A stretch of 64,000 nucleotides of DNA, taken from NCBI GenBank assembly GCA_902775555.1, contig CACYMQ010000003.1, positions 83,851 through 147,850 on the forward strand. The letters are read 5' to 3'. Below are positions 36,507-45,344 of this stretch, piece after piece. The stretch comes from an uncultured Lachnospiraceae bacterium. GTDB taxonomy: Bacteria > Bacillota > Clostridia > Lachnospirales > Lachnospiraceae. Positions within the stretch are counted from its first letter, which is position 1; each line of letters starts with the position of its first letter. Under the pieces are notes generated by a model. The model did no database searches. It had not been told where the DNA came from and saw only the letters and a list, made by a program, of their open reading frames with translations. The position numbers and the translations under genes are program-made.

Positions 36507-36935
36507 TCAGGAATAGTAGGAGATCCTTCGGATGTGCCGTTCATCATTGGAGAAGGCCGTATCCAAAAAGGTATCTACGATCATCAGTGCCAGACCGGCG
36601 CCGATCACGCGGGCACCCATACAGAGCACATTTGCATTATTGTGTTCTCTCGTGGCCTTTGCCGAGAAGACATCATGGCAGAGAGCAGCGCGGATGCCGG
36701 CTTCTTTATTTGCGGCCATGGACATGCCGATGCCGGTACCGCAGATCAGGATGCCGAGCTCGGCCTCACCTTTTTGTATCAGAGAGGTTACCTCTTTTGC
36801 GTAGACGGGATAATCGCAGGAACTGCTGTCGTGGCATCCTGCATCCGTTACTTCAAACCCGCGGGCCTGAAGGTGTTTCATTACCTCAAGCTTCAGTTCA
36901 TATCCTCCGTGGTCACAGCCGATTGCCAGTTTCAT
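36507..36935 (-). CDS. rpiB: ribose 5-phosphate isomerase B
   Basis: It interconverts ribose 5-phosphate and ribulose 5-phosphate, linking with transketolase in the pentose phosphate pathway. The 142-aa protein opens MKLAIGCDHGGYELKLEV and carries GILICGTGIGMSMAANK and HDVFSAKATREHNNANVLCMGARVIG, all conserved in RpiB (LacA/B family). The catalytic Cys is in LICGTG. GAAGGAGG lies 7 bases before the ATG at 36935. It follows the tsaC gene on the minus strand, 77 bases from its stop. Confidence 0.93.
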   Translation of the reverse strand: MKLAIGCDHGGYELKLEVMKHLQARGFEVTDAGCHDSSSCDYPVYAKEVTSLIQKGEAELGILICGTGIGMSMAANKEAGIRAALCHDVFSAKATREHNNANVLCMGARVIGAGLALMIVDTFLDTAFSNDERHIRRISYYS

Positions 36936-37012
36936 TCTGCATCCTCCTTCTATTTCTTTGGAATAGTTATGATTTCCCGACATATACGATGCGCGGAGCC
37001 TTTCCTGCGGCA

Positions 37013-38164
37013 TCAGACGGGGATCACCCGGTGTCCGGCTGCCTTGATCAGCCGGTTCATGATAGCGGAGCCAAGGGCGTCACGCCGAAAGCTTTCTGTG
37101 TAGATCACTTCGCATCCCAGTGAATCACAGGTGCGAAGAGCAGCATATAGGTGCGCTGCGACAGTCTGCCCGTCATCCGTATTTCCAAGTATGATCCTGT
37201 GAAAATGCGGATCTTCCGTCAGAGCGGCATATGCCCCGGAATTCTCTCCGGTGGTCAGGACCGCTGTCACCTTTCCTGCTGCCAGCGCTTCCTTTGCAAG
37301 AACTATGATCCGTTCGGTCACGGCTTCCGTGACCTGTTCCGGATGCGCGATATCCGAAACGATGGACAGGGTTCCGCGGGGAGCGTAATGCGTGTAACGC
37401 ATGCCGGGGGCTTTCGGGTGCTGCATGGCCATGTCCGGCGCGGGGCCTGAAGACGGATTCTCTGTTTTTGTGAAGTCCGCAGGATGGTCCTTCCGGGAGG
37501 ATTCCCGGTCCAGCTCCACCAGAGAAGGATCCAGCTCCACAGGACCTACGACCGCGGACAGCATTTCTTTTGTGATGAAGCCGGGACGCAGGATCATCGG
37601 AACCGGGCCGGTCAGATCCACGATGGTGGATTCGATCCCGATCCCCACAGGACCTCCGTCCAGTATCATCTGTATTTCTCCGGACAGGTCCTCGGCGACA
37701 TGCTCGGCTGTCGTAGGGGACGGGCGCCCGGAACGGTTGGCGCTGGGGGCGGCCACATATACGCCGGAGCGGCGGATCATTTCCATGGCTGCCGGGTGAG
37801 AGGGCATGCGGATGGCTACCGTCGGAAGCCCTCCGGTTGTTTCATCCGGAACGATGGGTTTCTTATTCAGTATGATGGTCAGGGGGCCGGGCCAGAAGGC
37901 TTCCATCAGGATGACAGCGGTTTCGGGAACCTCTGCCGCCAGCTCCCGGACGGCATTCTTATCAGCAATATGAACGATCAGAGGGTTGTCGGAGGGACGG
38001 CCCTTCGCAGCATAGATCCGTCGGGAAGCCGAGGGATCCAATGCGTCACCGCCCAAACCGTAGACAGTTTCCGTGGGGAAGGCTACCAGTCCGCCCTGCC
38101 GAAGGATCTTCGCAGCGGTGTCGATCGCCTCTGAATTGTTACAATTTTCTATGATCGTTTCCAT
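37013..38164 (-). CDS. tsaC: L-threonylcarbamoyladenylate synthase (Sua5/YwlC type)
   Basis: It makes threonylcarbamoyl-AMP from threonine, bicarbonate and ATP, the first step of t6A37 tRNA modification. The 383-aa length shows the Sua5 type: a YrdC domain (GLVAFPTETVYGLGGDAL, YAAKGRPSDNPLIVHI, WPGPLTIIL, VAIRMPSHP, APSANRSGRPSPT, IVDLTG...ILRPG), then a linker and a C-terminal Sua5 domain (MRYTHYAPRG at about residue 255). It precedes rpiB on the minus strand. The other t6A genes (tsaE, tsaB, tsaD) are elsewhere in the window. The N-terminus is METIIENCNN. Confidence 0.93.
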   Translation of the reverse strand: METIIENCNNSEAIDTAAKILRQGGLVAFPTETVYGLGGDALDPSASRRIYAAKGRPSDNPLIVHIADKNAVRELAAEVPETAVILMEAFWPGPLTIILNKKPIVPDETTGGLPTVAIRMPSHPAAMEMIRRSGVYVAAPSANRSGRPSPTTAEHVAEDLSGEIQMILDGGPVGIGIESTIVDLTGPVPMILRPGFITKEMLSAVVGPVELDPSLVELDRESSRKDHPADFTKTENPSSGPAPDMAMQHPKAPGMRYTHYAPRGTLSIVSDIAHPEQVTEAVTERIIVLAKEALAAGKVTAVLTTGENSGAYAALTEDPHFHRIILGNTDDGQTVAAHLYAALRTCDSLGCEVIYTESFRRDALGSAIMNRLIKAAGHRVIPV

Positions 38165-38387
38165 GATCTGAGTCAGTTCTTTCTATAGATTATGTTTTGT
38201 TCCTATAAAGATATAACATTTTCACGGAGTTCTGACAAGGGCAGATGAAGAAAAATGTGTTTTCTCTATGGAAATGATTGACATTTCCGGGAGCTTTTCT
38301 TACTATAAAAATGCAGGCTTTCTGCGGATGGAAGAGAGGAATAAAGGAAAAAGATCAGGATTACATAAATATTTGATCAGAAAGGTG

Positions 38388-38416
38388 TTGACATATTTGT
38401 TACGAGTTGTTATAAT
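38388..38416 (+). promoter_or_regulatory. strong sigma-A promoter for the NlpC/P60 gene
   Basis: Consensus TTGACA (38388-38393) and consensus TATAAT (38411-38416) with a 17-base spacer. The leader to the ATG at 38517 is about 95 bases. Confidence 0.9.
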
Positions 38417-38421
38417 CAACC

Positions 38422-38438
38422 TGTAACAAAATTGTAAC
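38422..38438 (+). promoter_or_regulatory. WalR-like box (TGTAAC-N5-TGTAAC)
   Basis: Two direct TGTAAC hexamers, spaced by AAAAT, match the published WalR (YycF) consensus TGTWAH-N5-TGTWAH. It lies just after the -10 element of the hydrolase promoter, overlapping the expected start of transcription. A TGTTAC/TGTTAT pair also sits in the -35/-10 spacer. Confidence 0.55.
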
Positions 38439-38516
38439 AAATAAGGCAATAAATTTAAAGATTGCTTAATAAATACCACGAAATGTTGTGTTATGTTAAT
38501 CATTAGGAGGCAAATC

Positions 38517-39977
38517 ATGTATAAGCGCTCTAAGAAAATCCTTGTAACAGGACTGACAACAGCACTTTTACTTACATCTATGGCAATCCCTGCTGCAGCA
38601 GCAGAGGATTTCGGCGGCATCAGTATTTCTGCAAGGGTTGAAGAGTATATCGCAGAATCCAAATCCGAGGATCCGGTAACCGAGCTGGTCGGAACCGCAG
38701 CTCCCATGACACCGGCTGTTACTACCGAGAAGGCACTTGCAGCTTCCAATAAGGGAGTCGTTGCATCGAAGGTAGCTGCCGAGGAGACACCGAAGCAGGA
38801 GGAAGTTAAGGAAGCAGAGGAGACGAAGGAAGAAGTAGTTGAAGCTCCGGTTAAGTATCCTCAGTTCAAGGATCGTGTCATCGTAACAGTTGATGACGGT
38901 GTCCTGAATATCCGTGAATCCGCATCACCGGATGCAGAGATCGTCGGAACCATCGATCGTGCAGGTATCGCACTGGTTGAGGAGAAGGGTGACGGCTGGA
39001 CCAAGATCGGATCCGGTAACTGCGAAGGCTATGTAAAGAATGATTTCATCAAGTTCGGCGATGAGGCAGGTGCATGGGCCGAGGAGAACGGAATCCCCAA
39101 GTATATCAAGGTACAGGGCTCCGGACTTCGTGTTCGTAAGGAAGCAAGTACCGACAGTGACATCCTGGATGCAGTATATGAGAATGAGACCTATTCCGTA
39201 CTGGGTGAAGAGGATGACTGGGTTGAGATCGAAATGTATGACGGAACCGTTGGTTTCGTAAATACCGATTATGTTGAGGTTCGCTTCGAAACTCCGAGAG
39301 CAAAGACCATGGAGGAGATCGAAGAGATGCGCAGGGCAGAGGAAGAGGATGCCCGCCGCGAGAAGGAACGTCAGGAAGCTGAGGCGAAGGCAGCAGCAGA
39401 GGAAGCTGAGAGAAAGGCTGCCGAGGCTGAAAGAAGTGCTTCAACAAATACCGAAAAGGAAGAAGAGGAATCCAACTCCTCAAATGCTTCCGAATCTTCC
39501 GGATCTTCCGCAGCAGAGCGTTCAGCAGAGCGTATCGAGCGGACAGAGGAGATAAAGAAGGAAAATGAGAAGTCCATCGAAGCAAGCAAGGAAGAATCCA
39601 CTCCGGTAGTGGCAAGCACACATGCAGAGCTTCGTGCAGACATGATCGCATATGCAAAGCAGTTCCTTGGTAACCCGTATGTATACGGCGGAACTTCTCT
39701 TACAAATGGTACCGACTGCTCCGGATTCACAATGAGGATCTATGAGCACTTCGGATACAAGATCCCGCGTGCCGGCGGACAGAGAACATTTGGTAAGCTG
39801 ATCTCCGTATCGGAGGCACAGCCCGGTGATCTGGTCTTCTATGACGGACACGTAACCATGTACATCGGTGGTGGAAAGGTTATCCACGCCAGCAGCGAGC
39901 GGACGGGAATCATTATCTCATCCCTGTCCTATAGCGGAACACCGCTGTTCGCAAGAAACATTATCGACGCCTATTAA
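38517..39977 (+). CDS. cell-wall hydrolase: SH3-SH3-NlpC/P60
   Basis: It cuts peptidoglycan peptides outside the cell. Residues 1-27 form a signal peptide (KKILVTGLTTALLLTSMAIPAAAA). Two bacterial SH3 domains follow (VDDGVLNIRESASPDAEIVG and the second at GSGLRVRKEASTDSDIL), then an Ala/Glu-rich coiled segment with Ser-rich patches (about residues 265-365). The C-terminal NlpC/P60 domain has the nucleophile in TDCSGF (Cys401) and His in GHVTMYIGGG and VIHASS. The ATG at 38517 has AGGAGG 7 bases upstream. The gene has its own strong promoter and a WalR-like box. The length is 486 aa. Confidence 0.93.
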   Translation: MYKRSKKILVTGLTTALLLTSMAIPAAAAEDFGGISISARVEEYIAESKSEDPVTELVGTAAPMTPAVTTEKALAASNKGVVASKVAAEETPKQEEVKEAEETKEEVVEAPVKYPQFKDRVIVTVDDGVLNIRESASPDAEIVGTIDRAGIALVEEKGDGWTKIGSGNCEGYVKNDFIKFGDEAGAWAEENGIPKYIKVQGSGLRVRKEASTDSDILDAVYENETYSVLGEEDDWVEIEMYDGTVGFVNTDYVEVRFETPRAKTMEEIEEMRRAEEEDARREKERQEAEAKAAAEEAERKAAEAERSASTNTEKEEEESNSSNASESSGSSAAERSAERIERTEEIKKENEKSIEASKEESTPVVASTHAELRADMIAYAKQFLGNPYVYGGTSLTNGTDCSGFTMRIYEHFGYKIPRAGGQRTFGKLISVSEAQPGDLVFYDGHVTMYIGGGKVIHASSERTGIIISSLSYSGTPLFARNIIDAY

Positions 39978-40004
39978 TCTTTGAATTTCTCATAATCACC
40001 TCCC

Positions 40005-40039
40005 GGAAGCCGTCTGCAAGCAAAGTGCAGGCGGTTTCC
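40005..40039 (+). terminator. hairpin after the NlpC/P60 gene
   Basis: GGAAGCCGTCTGCA pairs with TGCAGGCGGTTTCC (two G-T pairs), loop AGCAAAG. The T-run after it is short. Confidence 0.65.
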
Positions 40040-40079
40040 TTGCGTAAAGCCGAAGTATACGGCCGTAGGAATATGAGGC

Positions 40080-40263
40080 TGTGGAAAAGTGGGGCTGTGG
40101 AAACTGTCTGACAGTTCATAAATTATGTTACTGGGCAGATTGCACAACAAATCCATGTTCGGTTGACTGTAATTTGTAGCAAGATGTAAACCGGGCTGTT
40201 GATAACTCACCTTCAAAAAAAGACAGATTTACGTTATTCACAAAGTTATCCACATTGTCAACA
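40080..40263. promoter_or_regulatory. cluster of DnaA-box-like 9-mers
   Basis: In this gene-free region, TTATCCACA (40246-40254) is a consensus box and TTATTCACA (40234-40242) is close. TGTTGATAA (40197-40205) is TTATCAACA on the other strand. TGTGGAAAA (40080) and TGTGGAAAC (40096) are TTTTCCACA and GTTTCCACA inverted. TTGTCAACA lies at 40255. No dnaA or dnaN gene is near, so this is more likely a DnaA-titrating or regulatory cluster than an origin. Confidence 0.45.
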
Positions 40264-40427
40264 TGGATTATGGATTTACATAACACATTTTCAAGGGGAT
40301 CCGCCGGCAGGATAAAGTTTGTCAGAAGTCACTTTTTTTCGGAAATCCGGGAAAAAGGATTGACGGATTTTTGGCTTTCCCAAGGCAGATCCCCTGAAAT
40401 TGTCAGACAGAAAATCTCCCGTTTTTG

Positions 40428-40456
40428 TTGATAGACCCCACGTTCTATGATATAAT
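40428..40456 (+). promoter_or_regulatory. sigma-A promoter for hpf
   Basis: TTGATA (40428-40433), a 17-base spacer and TATAAT (40451-40456) lie about 90 bases before the hpf ATG. Confidence 0.8.
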
Positions 40457-40545
40457 CTTTGTATCGGCGGGAGTATGATACGGGGGAAGAAGTATGCTCC
40501 TCCTGTTGATCTGTCGAATTATCCAGAGGAGAAGGAGTGAACGCC

Positions 40546-41073
40546 ATGAATTACATGATAAGTGGAAAGAACATTGATGTTACTGAAGGTTTAAAGCAGG
40601 CTGTATATGATAAATTAGGAAGGTTGGAGAAGTTCTTCAACGAAGATACAAATGCGCAGGTTACATTTTCCGTAGAAAAGGAACGTCAGAAGATCGAGGT
40701 TACGATCCCCATGAAGGGTCACATCATCCGCGCGGAGCAGGTAAGTGATGATATGTATGTATCCATCGATATGGTAGTTGAGATCATAGAGCGTCAGGTA
40801 ACCCGTTATAAAAAGAGGATCATTGATCAGGAGCAGGATGCAGCATTCTTCCAGAATCAGTTCCTTGAGGAAGAGGATGACATAGATGATGACATCAGCA
40901 TCATCCGAAGCAAGCGTTTCGCTGTAAAGCCCATGTATCCGGAAGATGCATGTGTGCAGATGGAACTCCTGGGCCACAGCTTCTATGTATTCCGCAACGC
41001 AGAGACAGATGAAGTAAATGTGGTATATAAGAGAAAAGGAAATACCTATGGTCTGATCGAGCCTGAATTCTAG
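40546..41073 (+). CDS. hpf: ribosome hibernation promoting factor, long form
   Basis: HPF pairs 70S ribosomes into 100S dimers in stationary phase or stress. Residues 1-95 form the RaiA/YfiA domain (MISGKNIDVTEGLKQAVYDKLGRLEKFF, then KIEVTIPMKGHIIRAEQ). A flexible linker rich in Asp and Glu follows, and then the long-form C-terminal dimerisation domain (VQMELLGHSFYVFRNAETDEVNVVYKRKGNTYGLIEPEF). The 175-aa size is normal for the long form. The ATG at 40546 has GAGAAGGAG 8 bases upstream. It has its own promoter and terminator. secA follows. Confidence 0.95.
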   Translation: MNYMISGKNIDVTEGLKQAVYDKLGRLEKFFNEDTNAQVTFSVEKERQKIEVTIPMKGHIIRAEQVSDDMYVSIDMVVEIIERQVTRYKKRIIDQEQDAAFFQNQFLEEEDDIDDDISIIRSKRFAVKPMYPEDACVQMELLGHSFYVFRNAETDEVNVVYKRKGNTYGLIEPEF

Positions 41074-41091
41074 AGCTCGGACCGTAAGAGG

Positions 41092-41122
41092 AAGCCGGTT
41101 TTTTTACCGGCTTTTTCTTTTT
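41092..41122 (+). terminator. terminator after hpf
   Basis: AAGCCGGT and ACCGGCTT pair around a T-rich loop, followed by TTTCTTTTT. Confidence 0.93.
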
Positions 41123-41170
41123 GTCATTTCAGGCATTTTCCATTGATTTTCCGTTGATCGAAACAAGTGC

Positions 41171-41199
41171 TTGCCTTGCAACCTGATAAATGATATAGT
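41171..41199 (+). promoter_or_regulatory. possible promoter for secA
   Basis: TTGCCT (41171-41176) and TATAGT (41194-41199) are 17 bases apart, 56 bases before the secA start. Confidence 0.5.
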
Positions 41200-41255
41200 A
41201 TTTAGGTTAAGTTGGAAATATTTGCATAAATATAGAAGAATTACGGAGGACACAT

Positions 41256-44117
41256 ATGGGTCTTGGGACAGCGATCTTCGGCACGCACAGTGAGCGAGAG
41301 CTGAAGAGGATCGAGCCGATCATTAAGAAGATCGAGTCAATGGATGAGGAGATGCAGGCGCTCTCCGATGAGGAACTGAAGGCGAAAACAGTCGAATTCA
41401 AGGAACGTTTGGAAAAGGGCGAGACTCTGGATGATATCCTTCCGGAGGCATTTGCGGTAGTGCGTGAAGCGGATTATCGTGTACTTGGCATGAAACCCTT
41501 CCGTGTGCAGCTGATCGGTGGCGTGATCCTGCATCAGGGTCGTATCGCCGAGATGCGTACCGGTGAAGGTAAGACCCTTGTATCCACCCTTCCGGCCTAC
41601 CTGAATGCGCTGGACGGGAAAGGTGTACATATTGTCACGGTCAATGACTATCTGGCTAAGCGTGATGCTGAGTGGATGGGTGCGGTTCACCGTTGGCTGG
41701 GCCTGACGGTCGGGGTGATCCTGAATGCGGATACCAATGATCAGCGCCGGGAAGCCTACAACTGCGATATCACCTATATCACAAATAACGAGCTGGGCTT
41801 TGATTACCTGCGTGATAACATGGTCATCTACAAGGAGCAGCTGGTTCAGCGCTCGCTGCATTACTGCATCATCGACGAGGTGGACTCCGTCCTGATCGAT
41901 GAGGCGCGTACGCCGCTGATCATTTCCGGACAGAGCGGAAAGTCCACGGATATCTATAAAATGTGCGACTACATCGCCCGCAGGATGAAGCGTGGTACCG
42001 CATCCACCGAGATCAGTAAGATGGATGCCATTATGGGAAATACCGTAAAGGAAGACGGTGATTTCCTTGTAAATGAGAAAGACAAGTATGTCGTTCTTAC
42101 AGAACAGGGTGTTGCCGAGATCGAGAAGTTCTTCCATATCGAAAACCTGGCGGATTCCGAGAATATCGAGATCCAGCATACCATGCTGCAGGCTCTGAAG
42201 GCCCATGCACTGATGCACAGGGATCAGGATTACGTGGTAAAGGACGATGAAGTACTGATCGTAGATGAGTTCACCGGACGTATCATGCCGGGACGTCGGT
42301 TCAATGACGGTCTGCATCAGTGTATCGAAGCAAAGGAAAATGTAAAGGTAAAGCGCGAGTCCAAGACTCTGGCGACCATTACCTTCCAGAATTTCTTCAA
42401 TAAATACGAGAAGAAAGCCGGCATGACCGGTACGGCACAGACGGAGGAGAACGAGTTCCGTGAGATCTACAGCATGGACGTTGTTGTAGTTCCCACAAAC
42501 CTTCCGATCGCACGTATCGATGAGGATGATGCGATCTTCAAGACCAAGAAGGAGAAGCTGGATGCCATCATCGAGGATGTGGTTGAGACCCACAAGAAGG
42601 GTCAGCCGGTGCTGGTCGGTACGGTAAATATCGATTCTTCCGAAGAACTGTCCAAGCTGCTGCAGAAGCAGGGCGTGGAGCATAAGGTGCTGAATGCCAA
42701 GTTCCATGAGCTCGAGGCTGAGATCATCGCGGATGCAGGTCTGATGGGACATGTAACCATCGCAACGAACATGGCCGGCCGTGGTACGGATATCAAGCTG
42801 GGTGAAGGCGTTAAGGAGCTGGGCGGACTGAAGGTCATCGGTACCGAGCGTCATGAGTCCAGACGTATCGATAATCAGCTGCGTGGACGTTCCGGACGTC
42901 AGGGAGACCCGGGTCATTCCAAGTTCTACCTGTCACTGGAGGACGATCTGATGCGTCTCTTCGGTTCCGAACGTGTCATGAAGGTCTATGATGCACTCCG
43001 GATCCCGGAAGGACAGGAGATCCAGCATAAGACCATTACACGTTTCGTGGAAAAGGCACAGAAGAAGATCGAGTCCAATAACTTTGCGATCCGTAAAAAC
43101 CTCCTGGAATACGATCAGGTAAATAATGATCAGCGTGAGGTGATCTATGCGGAGCGCCGGAAGGTTCTGGACGGCGAGGATATGCATGAAACCGTATACA
43201 AGATGGTAATGGATACGGTATCCCTCTATGTAGATAAGGTAGCTTCCGATGAAGTGGCTCCTTCCGAATGGGATCTTCGCGAACTGAATGATACACTTCG
43301 TCCCATCGTTCCGCTGGAACCCATCAGTCTTACCGATGAGGAGAAGGAGAACGGAAAGGTCGAAGACTTTAAGCAGCGTCTGCTGGATGAGACCCAGAAG
43401 CTCTATGAGGCAAAGGAAAAGGAGATCACCGAGGCAGGAGGTGACATGCGCGAGATCGAGCGTGTGGCATTGCTGAAGGTGGTTGATATGAAGTGGATGG
43501 ACAACATCGACGACATGGCACAGCTGAGACAGGGTATCGGTCTCCAGTCCATGGGCGGACGTGATCCGGTAGTTGAGTACAAGCTGGCGGGTTATGACAT
43601 GTTCAATGCCATGATGGAATCCATCAAGGAGGATACAGCGCGTTTCCTCATGCACATCGCGATCCGGAGACCGGAAGAAGAGGAAGGTGCCGGCCGCGGA
43701 CCTGCAAGGGATCACAGAGCTCCCCAGGGAAGACCGTCCAGGAAGGGACCGGCTTCTCCTGCTGAGGAAGGTCCTGCAAATGACGGACCGGACAATGACA
43801 GCCCGAACGGACCATGGAATGATGAGCAGGAAGAAGAAGGACCGGAGGGACCGTGGGATGATGTACCGGACGGCGAAGGTCCGGACGGAGACGGCTCGGA
43901 CAGTGAAGGTCCCGGGATGACGGCGGAAGATGCCCGTAAGCAGAATGCGGCACTTCAGCGTCTGGTACGCCGGGAATCCGTAGCAAAGGTTACCGGAACC
44001 AATAAGGATGAAACCCTGAAGAGGGGTCCTGTTAAGAAGAGTAAGAAGATCATGCCGAACGATCCGTGTCCCTGCGGTTCCGGCCTGAAATTCAAGAAAT
44101 GCTGCGGACGGAATTAG
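41256..44117 (+). CDS. secA: preprotein translocase ATPase SecA
   Basis: SecA drives proteins through SecYEG with ATP. The 953-aa protein has Walker A ([15 protein letters not shown]), the DEAD-like [35 protein letters not shown] and [26 protein letters not shown]. The C-terminal linker (about residues 810-910) is long, acidic and Gly/Pro-rich (for example [20 protein letters not shown]). A zinc-binding SEC-C motif ([13 protein letters not shown]) ends it. The acidic linker type resembles the one in MecA of this window. prfB follows 15 bases downstream. Confidence 0.97.
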   Translation: MGLGTAIFGTHSERELKRIEPIIKKIESMDEEMQALSDEELKAKTVEFKERLEKGETLDDILPEAFAVVREADYRVLGMKPFRVQLIGGVILHQGRIAEMRTGEGKTLVSTLPAYLNALDGKGVHIVTVNDYLAKRDAEWMGAVHRWLGLTVGVILNADTNDQRREAYNCDITYITNNELGFDYLRDNMVIYKEQLVQRSLHYCIIDEVDSVLIDEARTPLIISGQSGKSTDIYKMCDYIARRMKRGTASTEISKMDAIMGNTVKEDGDFLVNEKDKYVVLTEQGVAEIEKFFHIENLADSENIEIQHTMLQALKAHALMHRDQDYVVKDDEVLIVDEFTGRIMPGRRFNDGLHQCIEAKENVKVKRESKTLATITFQNFFNKYEKKAGMTGTAQTEENEFREIYSMDVVVVPTNLPIARIDEDDAIFKTKKEKLDAIIEDVVETHKKGQPVLVGTVNIDSSEELSKLLQKQGVEHKVLNAKFHELEAEIIADAGLMGHVTIATNMAGRGTDIKLGEGVKELGGLKVIGTERHESRRIDNQLRGRSGRQGDPGHSKFYLSLEDDLMRLFGSERVMKVYDALRIPEGQEIQHKTITRFVEKAQKKIESNNFAIRKNLLEYDQVNNDQREVIYAERRKVLDGEDMHETVYKMVMDTVSLYVDKVASDEVAPSEWDLRELNDTLRPIVPLEPISLTDEEKENGKVEDFKQRLLDETQKLYEAKEKEITEAGGDMREIERVALLKVVDMKWMDNIDDMAQLRQGIGLQSMGGRDPVVEYKLAGYDMFNAMMESIKEDTARFLMHIAIRRPEEEEGAGRGPARDHRAPQGRPSRKGPASPAEEGPANDGPDNDSPNGPWNDEQEEEGPEGPWDDVPDGEGPDGDGSDSEGPGMTAEDARKQNAALQRLVRRESVAKVTGTNKDETLKRGPVKKSKKIMPNDPCPCGSGLKFKKCCGRN

Positions 44118-44132
44118 GAGATTGGAGATCCC

Positions 44133-45251
44133 ATGCTTGCGATCGATGAGTATAAATTCAAACTAAGTGAATATGAAAAGCCTCTGGAGGAGGTTCGCCA
44201 GTCTCTGGATATCTCCGGGAAGGAAGCGAGGATCGCCGAGCTGGAGAAGCGGACGGAGGAGCCGGGCTTCTGGGAGAATATCCAGGAGAGCGGCAAGGTG
44301 ATGAAGGAGATCAAGAACCTGAAGGACACCATTGCGGACTACGAAAAGCTCTACAGTTCCTACGAGGATATCGGCGCCATGCTGGAAATGGCAGAGGAAG
44401 CCGGAGAGGACGAGCTGGTGGAGGAAGCCGGCAAGATGCTGGAAGACTTCAGTTCCACATTTGATGATTTCCGTATCGCAACCCTGCTGTCCGGAGAATT
44501 TGACACGAATAATGCGGTCCTTACCATCCACGCAGGTTCCGGAGGGACGGAATCCTGTGACTGGGCCAGCATGCTTTACCGCATGTACACCCGGTGGGCG
44601 GACAAGCATAAGTTCACAGTAGAGGTTCTGGACTATCAGGACGGTGATGAAGCCGGTCTGAAATCCGTTACATTTCAGGTGAACGGATATCATGCTTACG
44701 GCTATCTGAAGTCCGAGAAGGGTGTACACCGTCTGGTGCGGATCTCGCCCTTCAACGCAGTGGGCAAGCGGCAGACCTCCTTCGTATCTCTGGATGTCAT
44801 GCCGGAACTGGATGATAATATTGAAATAGAGATCAACGAAGCGGATCTGAAAATGGATACCTACCGGTCCAGCGGGGCCGGCGGACAGCATATCAACAAG
44901 ACTTCATCGGCAGTCCGTCTGACGCACATTCCCACCGGGATCGTGGTGGCCTGCCAGAACGAGCGGTCCCAGTTCCAGAACAGGGATAAGGCCATGAAGA
45001 TGCTGAAGGCAAAGCTCTATCTTCTGGAACAGCAGAAGAATATGGAGAAGCTGTCGGGTATCCGCGGTGAAGTGACGGACAATGCATTCGGAAGCCAGAT
45101 CCGGTCCTATGTGCTTCAGCCCTACACGCTGGTGAAGGATCACCGGACCAATTGTGAGGTGGGAGATGCACAGCGTGTTCTGGATGGCGGGATCGACCCT
45201 TTCATCAACGCATATCTCAGAGATATGGCGATCAAGTCCGCAGGACAGTAG
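44133..45251 (+). CDS. prfB: peptide chain release factor 2
   Basis: RF2 recognises UGA and UAA and triggers release through GGQ. The 372-aa protein has the SPF recognition motif (RISPFNAVGKRQTSF) and SGAGGQHINKTSSAVRLTH with the GGQ at residues 250-252. The N-terminal part has no in-frame stop at the position of the usual programmed +1 frameshift: the region EVRQSLDISGKEARI is read straight through, without the CTTTGA slippery site. Thus the classical autoregulatory frameshift is absent here. It is probably cotranscribed with secA. Confidence 0.95.
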   Translation: MLAIDEYKFKLSEYEKPLEEVRQSLDISGKEARIAELEKRTEEPGFWENIQESGKVMKEIKNLKDTIADYEKLYSSYEDIGAMLEMAEEAGEDELVEEAGKMLEDFSSTFDDFRIATLLSGEFDTNNAVLTIHAGSGGTESCDWASMLYRMYTRWADKHKFTVEVLDYQDGDEAGLKSVTFQVNGYHAYGYLKSEKGVHRLVRISPFNAVGKRQTSFVSLDVMPELDDNIEIEINEADLKMDTYRSSGAGGQHINKTSSAVRLTHIPTGIVVACQNERSQFQNRDKAMKMLKAKLYLLEQQKNMEKLSGIRGEVTDNAFGSQIRSYVLQPYTLVKDHRTNCEVGDAQRVLDGGIDPFINAYLRDMAIKSAGQ

Positions 45252-45255
45252 GCAG

Positions 45256-45318
45256 CATGAGATAAGATCCTTCGAACTGCTCCGGATGACAGGAGCGAAG
45301 CGGCGAAGAGTCTTACCG
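45256..45318. repeat. palindromic repeat copy between prfB and hom
   Basis: It contains aagatccttcgaactgctcc, then ggatgac, and an inverted part (gaagcggcgaagagtctta). It is a diverged member of the window-wide repeat family. Confidence 0.75.
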
Positions 45319-45344
45319 ATCGAAAGGAAAAGGAGGAAAACTCC

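Noticed and set aside
40080-40263. Chromosomal origin
   Set aside because: Boxes resemble DnaA sites, but dnaA, dnaN, rpmH and gyrB are absent and no clear AT-rich unwinding region with DnaA-trio repeats was recognised.
41337-42917. Minus-strand 526-aa frame opposite secA
   Set aside because: Antisense of a conserved gene with no signals of its own.
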